Assembly (NCBI RefSeq): GCF_002155685.1
Contig: NZ_MUYK01000005.1
Span: 62,001 to 126,000 of the forward strand
DNA: 64,000 nucleotides
Direction of reading: 5' to 3'
Origin: Erythrobacter colymbi
GTDB lineage: Bacteria > Pseudomonadota > Alphaproteobacteria > Sphingomonadales > Sphingomonadaceae
In this document: positions 26,701-34,318 of the stretch, piece after piece
Layout of the letters: every line of letters starts with the position of its first letter
Numbering within the stretch: the first letter of the stretch is position 1
Notes under the pieces: generated by a model
Told to the model about the DNA's origin: nothing
Database searches by the model: none
Seen by the model: the letters and a program-made list of their open reading frames with translations, nothing else
Position numbers and translations under genes: made by a program

Positions 26701-27842
26701 TGGCGCAGCAGATCGCGGCCCACGATCATCCGCATCACCTGATTGGTGCCTTCGAGGATCGAGTGCACTCTGAGGTCGCGCCAGAAGCGTTCGATGGGGT
26801 AATCGCGCAGATAGCCATAGCCGCCGAACAATTGCAGCGCATCGTTGACGATCTTCGAGCCGCTGTCGGTCGCCAGACGCTTGGCCATGGCGGAAAAGCG
26901 CGACTTGTCGGGCGCGTTGTCGGTCACCTTGGCTGCCGCGAGATAGAGCAGCGCGCGCGCCGCTTCCAGATCGGTCGCCATGTCGGCGAGCATGAACTGG
27001 GTGTTCTGGAAATCGGCGACCGGCTGATCGAACTGCTTGCGATCCTTGGTGTAGGCGATCGCCTCGTCGAGGCAGCGCTGCGCCCCGCCGAGCGAGCAGG
27101 CGCCGATGTTGAGGCGGCCGCCATCGAGACCCATCATCGCGAAGCGGAAGCCCTCGCCCTCGTCTCCGACGCGGTTGGCGACGGGCACACGCGCGTCCTC
27201 GAAGATCACCTGCGCGGTGGGCGAGGCGTTCCAGCCGAGCTTCTTCTCCGGCGCGCCGAAGCTGACGCCGGGGGTGTCCTTGTCGATCACGAGGCAAGTG
27301 ATGCCCTTCGACTTGTGATCGCTGGTGCGCACCATTGTGACATAGACATCGTTGACGCCGCCGCCCGAGATGAACTGCTTGGTGCCGTTCAGCACGTAGT
27401 GGTCGCCATCCAGCCGGGCGCTGGTCTTCAGAGCCGCCGCGTCCGATCCGCTGCCTGGCTCGGTCAGGGCGTAGCTGGCGATTTTCTCCATCGTCACGAG
27501 GTCGGGCAGATACTTCGCCTTGACCTCCGCGCCGCCGAACTGGTCGATCATCCAGGCGGCCATGTTGTGGATCGAGATGAAGGCGCTGGTCGAGGGGCAG
27601 CCATAGGCCATGGCTTCCATGATCAGCGCCGCTTCCAGCCGGCCGAGGCCAATCCCGCCCGATTCCTCGGAGACATAGATCGCGCCGAAGCCCAGCTCGG
27701 CGCTGCGCTTGATCACGTCCTTGGGGAAGATGTGCTTCTCGTCCCATTCCGCCGCAAAGGGCGTGATGTTGTCGGCGGTGAAGCGCTGCGCCATTTCGCG
27801 GATGGCGAGCTGATCGTCGGTGAGTTGGAACTGTCCGGTCAT
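26697..27842 (-). CDS. Acyl-CoA dehydrogenase, isobutyryl-CoA type
   Basis: 381 residues from ATG 27842 (MTGQFQLTDDQLAIREMAQ). The FAD-binding YALTEPGSGSDAAAL and the RDYPIERFWRDLRVHSILEGTNQ segment with the catalytic Glu in LEGT place it among branched/short-chain acyl-CoA dehydrogenases. It is the first gene of the operon and would convert isobutyryl-CoA to methacrylyl-CoA, using electron-transferring flavoprotein. Neighbours support the valine assignment. Confidence 0.9.
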   Translation of the reverse strand: MTGQFQLTDDQLAIREMAQRFTADNITPFAAEWDEKHIFPKDVIKRSAELGFGAIYVSEESGGIGLGRLEAALIMEAMAYGCPSTSAFISIHNMAAWMIDQFGGAEVKAKYLPDLVTMEKIASYALTEPGSGSDAAALKTSARLDGDHYVLNGTKQFISGGGVNDVYVTMVRTSDHKSKGITCLVIDKDTPGVSFGAPEKKLGWNASPTAQVIFEDARVPVANRVGDEGEGFRFAMMGLDGGRLNIGACSLGGAQRCLDEAIAYTKDRKQFDQPVADFQNTQFMLADMATDLEAARALLYLAAAKVTDNAPDKSRFSAMAKRLATDSGSKIVNDALQLFGGYGYLRDYPIERFWRDLRVHSILEGTNQVMRMIVGRDLLRQ

Positions 27843-27968
27843 GGCCGGTGCTCTAGCGAGTGTGCGGGCGCGGGAAAAGAGCGGGGCGCGCAAGAGGTCT
27901 GCGGAAATTTGCTAGGCGCGTTTGATGCGCATCACATCCCCGGCGCGCGATGCTGCGTAACAAGAGTG

Positions 27969-28340
27969 ATGGCCGGACCGCAGCGCACTCTCATTATCGT
28001 CTACAATGCCGACGGCGGCCTGCTGAACGCCGCGCGCGATGCGGTGCACAAGCTGGTCTCGCCCGCGAACTACCCCTGCTCGCTCTGCGCGCTGACCTAT
28101 GGCGCGGTGAGCATGCGCGGGGCGTGGCGGGCGTTCCTCGACCGGCTGGGGATCCCGGTGCTGTTCCTCTACCGCGACGAGTTCCGCGAGGATCTCGACA
28201 GCCGCGATCTGCCGCTGCCGGTGATCCTGCTCGGTGGCGAGAGCGATCCGCCCGAGGTGCTGGTCAGCGCGGCGGAGCTGAACGCCCTTCCCGATCTTCC
28301 GGCACTGATAGCGCTGGTGGCGACGCGGCTCAGTGCTTGA
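27969..28340 (+). CDS. Conserved hypothetical protein with CxxC motif
   Basis: 123 residues from ATG 27969. It begins MAGPQRTLIIVYNADGGLLNA and contains YPCSLCALTYGAVSMRGAW, a CxxC pair that could bind metal or be redox-active. A glutaredoxin/thioredoxin-like fold is possible but not proven. It is divergent from the acyl-CoA dehydrogenase gene and overlaps the end of the opposite-strand DUF1254 gene by 11 nt. Confidence 0.65.
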   Translation: MAGPQRTLIIVYNADGGLLNAARDAVHKLVSPANYPCSLCALTYGAVSMRGAWRAFLDRLGIPVLFLYRDEFREDLDSRDLPLPVILLGGESDPPEVLVSAAELNALPDLPALIALVATRLSA

Positions 28341-28854
28341 GCGGTTCGAGGTGGCAGGCATCGGCCTTCCCTGCCCCGGCAGCGGCAGCAAAGCGCTCGG
28401 CCGTCGGTGCCAGACGGCGGATCAGCGCGACACCCTTGGCGCTCGGGCTGACGATGGCGCCTTGCGCGGGCGCGCTGCCCGGCGGCATCAGGCGCACCGT
28501 CACCGCCTTGCCAGTCCCACGCAGCGTCGCGAAATTGTCGGTCTGCGCATCGAAGAAGGACAGCGACTGGTAGTCCGGCCAGTCCCCCATCGTCACTGCA
28601 AGCTGCGTCGCCGGATCGCTCAGGTCGAAGCGGCATAGCGCGTAGTAGAGATCGGGCGAGGAGCGCACCACTTGTTGCGTCGTCGGCGTGACCCGCTGCG
28701 GGTTGGTGAAGGCATGGAGCGCAACCCCGCGGTCCTCCAGCGCATCCATCGCGCGGGACATGATGAAAGACGGGGTCCGCGCCAGCGTCAGCATATGCGC
28801 GCCCACGGCGCACAGGGCGAAGACCGCGAGCGGGCCAATCCAGCGCTTCATCAT
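28330..28854 (-). CDS. DUF1254-like secreted or membrane protein
   Basis: 174 residues from ATG 28854, beginning MMKRWIGPLAVFALCAVGAH, a signal/anchor helix. The rest (VTPTTQQVVRSSPDLYYALCRFDLS ... LTVTMGDWPDYQSLSFFDAQTDNF in outline) resembles DUF1254 proteins, which usually occur beside DUF1214 proteins. Here the two are separate genes overlapping by an ATGA junction. No enzymatic function can be assigned. Confidence 0.7.
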   Translation of the reverse strand: MMKRWIGPLAVFALCAVGAHMLTLARTPSFIMSRAMDALEDRGVALHAFTNPQRVTPTTQQVVRSSPDLYYALCRFDLSDPATQLAVTMGDWPDYQSLSFFDAQTDNFATLRGTGKAVTVRLMPPGSAPAQGAIVSPSAKGVALIRRLAPTAERFAAAAGAGKADACHLEPLKH

Positions 28855-29447
28855 CCGCCCTCGCACGAAAGCCGTTCGACACGCGGGGGAACAAGCGTTG
28901 CACCGGGCTTCGCCAGCAGGGCGGGGGTCGGCATGTAGAGCCTGAGCGTCAGGTCGAAATTGCCCGCGCTGCGGCTCGAAATCCACGCCTCGCCGCCTGC
29001 GGGCCGTGAAGGTGCGATCACAGCGGTCCATGCCCCGTCGCCAAAGCTTTGTGCGTTGACGCTGAGCGCATTGTCGCTGTTGGCGGGGAGCATGCTCTGC
29101 CCGTCATAGAGCGTCACCGACCACCACCCGGCCGGCATCGCGCCGCCCGTAAGGCGGTAGGTGCAGGCCTCGCGCAAGGGCGCTCCGGCATCGTCGGTGG
29201 CGCGGGTGAAGTAGACCGCTTCGGTCTTGGCGAGCGCGAGCAAGCCGTGCCTTGCGACACGCGCGCGGGTATAGGGATCGGCGGCCTCGGAGCCGGTGGC
29301 GAAGTCGCTGCGCCACCCGCCGACATCGACATTGCCGAAAGCCATGTTGCGCCCGGCCGGCCACAGCCCCGCCATCCACAGCGCGCTGCCGAGCCCGAGC
29401 GCGCTGCCGCCGATCACCGCCAGCAGATAGAGAACAAACCGCCGCAT
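28851..29447 (-). CDS. DUF1214-like membrane-anchored protein
   Basis: 198 residues beginning MRRFVLYLLAVIGGSALGLG (membrane anchor). The segment YFTRATDDAGAPLREACTYRL, then AGWWSVTLYDGQSMLPAN and GNFDLTLRLYMP, is characteristic of DUF1214. It starts within the RidA stop (TGATG) and ends in an ATGA overlap with the DUF1254 gene, so the four small genes here form one tight operon. The function is unknown. Confidence 0.75.
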   Translation of the reverse strand: MRRFVLYLLAVIGGSALGLGSALWMAGLWPAGRNMAFGNVDVGGWRSDFATGSEAADPYTRARVARHGLLALAKTEAVYFTRATDDAGAPLREACTYRLTGGAMPAGWWSVTLYDGQSMLPANSDNALSVNAQSFGDGAWTAVIAPSRPAGGEAWISSRSAGNFDLTLRLYMPTPALLAKPGATLVPPRVERLSCEGG

Positions 29448-29836
29448 CAGCCGGGGATCACCGCCTCGGCCTCGATCTCCACGCGCCATTCGGGGCGGCA
29501 CAGCCAGGCGACGCCGGCCATGGTTGCGGCGGGCTTGGCCTCTGCAAAGAAGCGCGCGTGCACCGCGCCGACCGCGTCCTGATCGTCGGGGTGGGTGAGC
29601 AGCATCCGCGTGCGCACGACATCGGCCGCGCGCCCGCCCAGTTCCTCGATCGCGGCGACGATGATGGCGCAGCACCGCGCCGCCTGCTCCGCCGCGCCGC
29701 CCGGGGTGGTGGAGCCATCGGGCTCGACCGGGCCGGTGCCGGCTACGATGATGCGGTTGCCCTCGCGCACCGCGCGGGCAAAGCCGAAGGTCGCCTCGTA
29801 AGGCGAACCCGATGTAGCCTTTGTACGCGTGCTCAT
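29447..29836 (-). CDS. RidA-family protein (enamine/imine deaminase-like)
   Basis: 129 residues. The family features are visible: IIVAGTGPVEPDG near the start, a central helical region EQAARCCAIIVAAIEELGG, VVRTRMLLTHPDD, and the C-terminal PEWRVEIEAEAVIPG with the Glu of the active-site pocket. Members hydrolyse reactive enamines or have related roles. It overlaps both neighbours by 1-4 nt within a minus-strand operon. Confidence 0.85.
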   Translation of the reverse strand: MSTRTKATSGSPYEATFGFARAVREGNRIIVAGTGPVEPDGSTTPGGAAEQAARCCAIIVAAIEELGGRAADVVRTRMLLTHPDDQDAVGAVHARFFAEAKPAATMAGVAWLCRPEWRVEIEAEAVIPG

Positions 29837-30132
29837 CCGCAGGTGATGCCCGTGATCTTCATCTTGTCGTCATAGCGCACGTTCACGCGGTCCTCGCGGT
29901 AGTCCATCGTCCACGCGCTGTCCGGCGGACCCCAGCGCAGGGTGCGCGCGCCGCTGTCCTTGAGGATGGCGTTGCCCATCGCCTGGGTCGCGTCATGGCC
30001 GACATGGTACTGCGCAGGCTCGGCCTTGCAGGTCGGGGGAGCCGGTGCCGCCTCGGGGGCGGGTGCCTCACCCGTGGAAGCGCAGCCCGCCAGCCCTGCC
30101 GCCGCCGCTGCCACGATGATCCAGTTCTTCAT
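29833..30132 (-). CDS. I78-family peptidase inhibitor lipoprotein
   Basis: 99 residues from ATG 30132, which has a GGAGG site 5 nt upstream; the in-frame ATG at 30147 lies before that site. A lipobox LAGC puts the lipidated Cys at residue 17. The C-terminal domain ends in RTLRWGPPDSAWTMDYREDRVNVRYD and ITCG, matching I78 inhibitors (a potato-inhibitor-I-like fold). It probably sits in the periplasm facing serine proteases. Confidence 0.82.
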   Translation of the reverse strand: MKNWIIVAAAAAGLAGCASTGEAPAPEAAPAPPTCKAEPAQYHVGHDATQAMGNAILKDSGARTLRWGPPDSAWTMDYREDRVNVRYDDKMKITGITCG

Positions 30133-30220
30133 CCCGTCCTCCGCCATGCATGCGCCGCGATCCGGCGTCTGGGGAGGAGCCTATCAGGCGCGCGCGGGGA
30201 TGAGAAGCACCCCCTGCCGA

Positions 30221-32578
30221 TCAGGCAGCGCGGACCAGCACGGGGCGCGGCGCTTCGGCCATCGAGGCGGCGGCAAGCCCCGCGAGATCATCTGCCGCAA
30301 GCGGGCGGCCGACGAAGTAACCTTGCGCATAATCGCAGCCGATCTGGGCGAGGAATTCGAGGCAGGCCCCCTCCTCTATTCCCTCGGCCACCACTTTCAG
30401 CCCCAGCTCGTGGGCCAGCTGCACGGTCGATCGCACCAGCATCGCATCGCCCTTGTCGGCATGGGCCTGGGCGACGAACATCCGGTCGATTTTCAGCTCC
30501 GAAAGGGGCAGCAGCTTGAGATAGTTGAGGGCCGACTGGCCGGTGCCGTAATCGTCCATCGAAATGCGGATGCCCGCCGCGCGGAACCGGTTGAGCGTGG
30601 CGATGGCCACGTCGGTATCCTCGAACTGTGCGCTTTCGGTCACTTCGAAGGTGACCTGTCCTTGCGGAAGACCCGAGCGGGCGACGAGCGCGAGCGCCCG
30701 CGCCTCGAAGGTTTCCGAGGTCAGCAGCGCAGCCGAAATGTTGACCGCAACCCCGATCCGCAACCCGCGCGCCTGCCAGCCCTGCGCATCGGCCAGCGCC
30801 TGCGCCAGCACCGCGAGCGTCACCTCGTCGAGCCGTCCGCGCTCCTCGAACAGGGGAATGAAGCAATCGGGCGGCAGCAGCCCGCGTTCGGGGTGGTTCC
30901 AGCGCACCAGCGCCTCCACCGCGTCGATCCGGCGGGTCACGAGGTTGAGCTTGGGCTGGTAGAGCACCGCGATGTTGCGGCTGCGCAGCGCCTCGTCGAG
31001 CTCGCCAAGCAGCGAGAGTTCGAGGCTGATCGCCTCGCCCGCTTCCTCGGTATGGAGCCGCCAAAGCTTGCCCGCGCGCTTGGCGAGGCTGGCCGCGTGC
31101 GCCGCATGGCCGGCGGGATCGAGCATGTCGCAATCCGCCACCCCGAAGGTGAGCGACACGCCGAGCCGGCGTCCGCCGATCTCGAACGGACTACGCATCA
31201 GCGCGCGCAAGCCGACGAGCTGACTCTCGAGCTCGTCGATCGGCAAAGGCGAGATCCACGCCAGCGTGCGATCCTCGCTGCGATAGATCACTGCGCCGCC
31301 GCTCGCGACCTGAAGGCGCTCGGCGATCCGGCGCAGCAGGGTGCCGAGGTTATCGGCATCGACGGTCAGCTTGATCGCATCGAAATCGTCGATCTGCGCG
31401 GCGACGAGGAAGCGGTCCGATGCCTGCGCCACGCGGGCCTGCAAGCCGAAGCGGTTGGGCAGGCCGCTTTCGGGATCGATCTGGCGGGCGGCGGCGGCGC
31501 GGCGCTGCGTCAGGATGATGTAGCGGATGAGGCCTGCGGACATGACCATCGCCAGCGCGGGCACGATCTCGAACCAGACTTCGCTCACCAGCCGTGCGGC
31601 GATCCAGCCGGCGAGAACAAAGGCCGCGGCGGTCGCGGTGCGCACCAGCACGACGCGTCGGCGGGGCGCCATGAGGACGGACAGGCCCATCATCGCAGCC
31701 AGTGCGAGCGGCCCCCACCAGTGGCCGTCGGTCGGCACGCCCCGCCGCAGCGTTTCGGCGGCAAGTGCCTGAATGATCACCCCGGGGATCACGCCATAGC
31801 TTGGCACGGCATAGCGATCGCCCAGCTCGACCGCGGTCGCGCCGATGATCACGTCCTTGCCTTGCAAGCTGCCCGGCGCGAACATCCCTTCCTCGATCGT
31901 GATGAAGCTGTGGCGCGGGATGGACTCCGGATCGATCCCGTAATCGACGAGGAATTGCTCGTCGGCCATGCCCGATTGTCCCGCGACGAAGGCCGAGAGC
32001 GAAGGGCGCGCGGTGGCGCTGGTGACGGTGCCGAACGGCACCCGCCGCACATAGCCGTCCTTGTCGGGCTCGACCGAGACCGAGGCAAGCTGCGCGTGTT
32101 CGCGCAGGACCGGGACGGGGAGGGAATCGAGCCGGCGCCGGTCGCCGAAGGCGGCGGCCTGGGCGAAAGTCGGCAAGGCGACGGTCGCGCGCGCCGCGGC
32201 AATGGCGTCGGCAAATTCGCGCTCGCCCGCCGGATCGGAGCTGCTCGAGAAATCGACGTCGAAGCTGATCGAGCGCACGCCGGCGGCATCGAGTTCCCGC
32301 ACGACCTTGGCGTAGTGCTCGCGCGGCCAGGGCCAGCGGCGGATCGCGGCCATGCTGGCGGCGTCCATCTCCACCACGTGGACCTGGCCACTGGCCTCAT
32401 GGCTGAACAGCGCGAAGCTGAGTTCGCTGAAGCGGTTTTCGGTGGTGCGGAAAGCGCCTGTCACCGCCCCTGCGAGGATGACCATCGTCAGGGCGCTGAT
32501 CATCAGCAGGTTGGTGCGCCAGCTATCCGTCCGCAGCGATGCGAAGGCACGGACCAGAAAGAGGCGCGGGAATTTCAT
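30221..32578 (-). CDS. CHASE2-GGDEF-EAL membrane signalling protein
   Basis: 785 residues: an N-terminal membrane helix, a periplasmic CHASE2 sensor (about 45-300), three membrane helices (about 305-385), a degenerate GGDEF domain (about 390-510) and an EAL domain (about 525-770). The GGDEF signature is replaced by a YRSEDRTLAW-type sequence, so cyclase activity is unlikely. The EAL domain keeps EALVRWNHP, DDYGTGQSALNYLK, KIDRMFV and EGIEEG, so c-di-GMP hydrolysis is likely. It follows the FecR gene by 18 nt and is probably co-transcribed. Confidence 0.88.
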   Translation of the reverse strand: MKFPRLFLVRAFASLRTDSWRTNLLMISALTMVILAGAVTGAFRTTENRFSELSFALFSHEASGQVHVVEMDAASMAAIRRWPWPREHYAKVVRELDAAGVRSISFDVDFSSSSDPAGEREFADAIAAARATVALPTFAQAAAFGDRRRLDSLPVPVLREHAQLASVSVEPDKDGYVRRVPFGTVTSATARPSLSAFVAGQSGMADEQFLVDYGIDPESIPRHSFITIEEGMFAPGSLQGKDVIIGATAVELGDRYAVPSYGVIPGVIIQALAAETLRRGVPTDGHWWGPLALAAMMGLSVLMAPRRRVVLVRTATAAAFVLAGWIAARLVSEVWFEIVPALAMVMSAGLIRYIILTQRRAAAARQIDPESGLPNRFGLQARVAQASDRFLVAAQIDDFDAIKLTVDADNLGTLLRRIAERLQVASGGAVIYRSEDRTLAWISPLPIDELESQLVGLRALMRSPFEIGGRRLGVSLTFGVADCDMLDPAGHAAHAASLAKRAGKLWRLHTEEAGEAISLELSLLGELDEALRSRNIAVLYQPKLNLVTRRIDAVEALVRWNHPERGLLPPDCFIPLFEERGRLDEVTLAVLAQALADAQGWQARGLRIGVAVNISAALLTSETFEARALALVARSGLPQGQVTFEVTESAQFEDTDVAIATLNRFRAAGIRISMDDYGTGQSALNYLKLLPLSELKIDRMFVAQAHADKGDAMLVRSTVQLAHELGLKVVAEGIEEGACLEFLAQIGCDYAQGYFVGRPLAADDLAGLAAASMAEAPRPVLVRAA

Positions 32579-32596
32579 GAGGCGGCCGGGTGCCGA

Positions 32597-34180
32597 TCAG
32601 CGCCAGCCGGACGCCGGGCGGAACGCGAGGTCCACGCCCGGTTCGAAGGGAAGCAGGAGACGCCCGCGGCCACCACCGCCGGCGCCCGGAGCCCCGCCGC
32701 CATTGTCACCGCCGCCGCCGGCACCATTGCTGTTGCCATTCCCGCCGGAGCCGCCAGCGCCGCCCGCACCATTGGCTCCGCCGTTTCCGGCTCCGGCATC
32801 ATTGCCCGCACCGGCTCCGCCGCCCCCTGCACCACCGGCGCCATTGCCGTTACCGTTACCGTTGCCGTTGCCGTTGCCGTTGGCCCCATTGGCGCCCGCC
32901 CCATTGGCACCCCCGGCGCCAGCGCCGGGATCGTTGCCCGCACCGGCACCTCCGGCGCCGCCATTACCGTTGCCGTTGCCGTTGCCGTTGCCGTTGGCTC
33001 CGTTAGCGCCCGCACCGTTGGCACCTCCGGCGCCCGCACCGGGATCGTTACCTGCCCCGTTACCGGCCCCACCGGCACCCCCAGCGCCATTGCCATTGGC
33101 TCCGTTAGCACCAGCGCCGTTGCCGTTGCCATTGCCGTTGCCGGTATCGTTGCCCGCTCCGGCACCACCATTGCCATTTCCGTTGCCATTGCCAGCCCCG
33201 GCATCGTTGCCCGCGCCGGCACCGCCAGCGTCTCCGGAGCCTGCGCCGTTGCCGTTGGAGCCGTTAGCCCCTGCGCCGCCAGCCGAACCGCCACCTGCGC
33301 CCGCTTCGCCAGAATCCGATCCCGTGCCATTTCCGCCGGAGCCAGCGCCTGTCCCACTGCCATTGCCATTGCCATTACCATTGCCATTGCCATTGCCGCG
33401 GGTCGCGTTCTCCGAGACCACCACCGCGGCGAGCACGGCCACTTCGCCCGAGACAAAGCCGTTCGACACCTCGCCGAGATCGCGCGGAGTGCTGACGATC
33501 GCCTCCTCGATCCGCACCGGCGTTGCCGGGCCCTGCGAGGCCGGGCCATTCGCTGCCGAAGCCGGCTGCACCGCTGCGCCGCCTCCCGCACTGCGCGCGG
33601 GCGAATCGACCACATGACGGCTCTCGCCGTCGACCACCATCCGCAGCGGATCGGAGGCCGCGATCATCGCCACGCTGCCGGGGCGGATCAGTTCGACCGC
33701 GCCGCGATCCAGCGTCGAGGTCTCGACCGCGCCCTCCGTGACCTGAAGGCTCGCACCCTCGTCGCTCACCGTGATGACGAAGGTCGTGCCCTTCACGACG
33801 GCCGCGAGATAGGGCGTTTCCACTCCGAAATGGGGATTGGGCTGCTTGTCGATGTTGAACAGCGCGCTGCCATAATCCTGCAGGATCTGGATGATCCCGC
33901 GCTCGCGCTGGACGGGAACGATGCGAATCTGCGCGTTCTGGCGCATCGTCACGAACTCGCGCCCGCGCACCAGCACCGCCGAAGCCCCCGCCCCGGTGCG
34001 GATCGCGGCGCCCGCGGCCAGCTGGGTCCCGACCTTGGCGGGCCGCTGGCCGGCCGTGTCGATCACCGTCACCACGCCTTTGGATTCGCTCACGATCCAA
34101 GCCCCGTTCTGGGCAAGCGCAGGTGCGCCGCTGAACAGCAGCAACAGCATGGGCAAGAGGAGGCGATAGATGGTGCGCAT
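32597..34180 (-). CDS. FecR-domain protein with long Gly/Asn/Ala-rich repeat tail
   Basis: 527 residues: a signal peptide (MRTIYRLLLPMLLLLFSGAPALA), then a FecR-like beta domain (about 30-200; GAAIRTGAGASAVLVRGREF, VKGTTFVITVSDEGASLQVTEG). A tail from about residue 260 is almost entirely Gly, Asn, Ala and Asp in GNGNGN, GAGAN and GAGND blocks, ending in LLLPFEPGVDLAFRPASGWR. The domain resembles the periplasmic part of FecR sensors, but no sigma factor is near and there is no inner-membrane helix after the domain. It is divergent from a ShlB transporter gene and upstream of the CHASE2-EAL gene. Confidence 0.8.
   Translation of the reverse strand: MRTIYRLLLPMLLLLFSGAPALAQNGAWIVSESKGVVTVIDTAGQRPAKVGTQLAAGAAIRTGAGASAVLVRGREFVTMRQNAQIRIVPVQRERGIIQILQDYGSALFNIDKQPNPHFGVETPYLAAVVKGTTFVITVSDEGASLQVTEGAVETSTLDRGAVELIRPGSVAMIAASDPLRMVVDGESRHVVDSPARSAGGGAAVQPASAANGPASQGPATPVRIEEAIVSTPRDLGEVSNGFVSGEVAVLAAVVVSENATRGNGNGNGNGNGNGSGTGAGSGGNGTGSDSGEAGAGGGSAGGAGANGSNGNGAGSGDAGGAGAGNDAGAGNGNGNGNGGAGAGNDTGNGNGNGNGAGANGANGNGAGGAGGAGNGAGNDPGAGAGGANGAGANGANGNGNGNGNGNGGAGGAGAGNDPGAGAGGANGAGANGANGNGNGNGNGNGNGAGGAGGGGAGAGNDAGAGNGGANGAGGAGGSGGNGNSNGAGGGGDNGGGAPGAGGGGRGRLLLPFEPGVDLAFRPASGWR
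32660..33405. repeat. Coding tandem repeats (CCGTTG-type) in the FecR-protein tail
   Basis: Arrays of hexamers such as CCGTTG and CCATTG on the + strand encode Asn-Gly repeats on the minus strand. They are interspersed with longer near-identical blocks encoding GANGANGNGNGN and GAGNDPGAGAGGANGAG. At least two long blocks (near 32870-33010 and 32990-33060) are near duplicates. Such repeats are prone to length change by slippage and recombination. Confidence 0.85.
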
Positions 34181-34318
34181 AGGATTCTCCGTGCTTGCCC
34201 CTTAGCCTGCGACCTGCGGCAATCCCGTTTAAGGGCATGGTTAACAAGGAGTTTCCGGCGGAATTGATTAACCTTTGTGTCGTAGCAAGTGCGCTCGATT
34301 CATCCTCGGGGGAGTTGA

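Noticed and set aside
32660..33405. Regular repeats as a possible CRISPR array
   Set aside because: The units are 6-nt coding repeats without unique spacers of constant length, and no cas genes are nearby.
34224..34245. TTAA-N8-TTAA pair ahead of the FecR gene as a CtrA-binding site
   Set aside because: The spacing is 8 rather than the consensus 7, so I do not call it.
29942..34267. 1441-residue + strand open frame opposite the CHASE2-EAL and FecR genes
   Set aside because: It is the antisense image of strong domains (EAL, CHASE2, FecR). Its low-complexity TGAIAVTV-like stretch comes from the repeat array.
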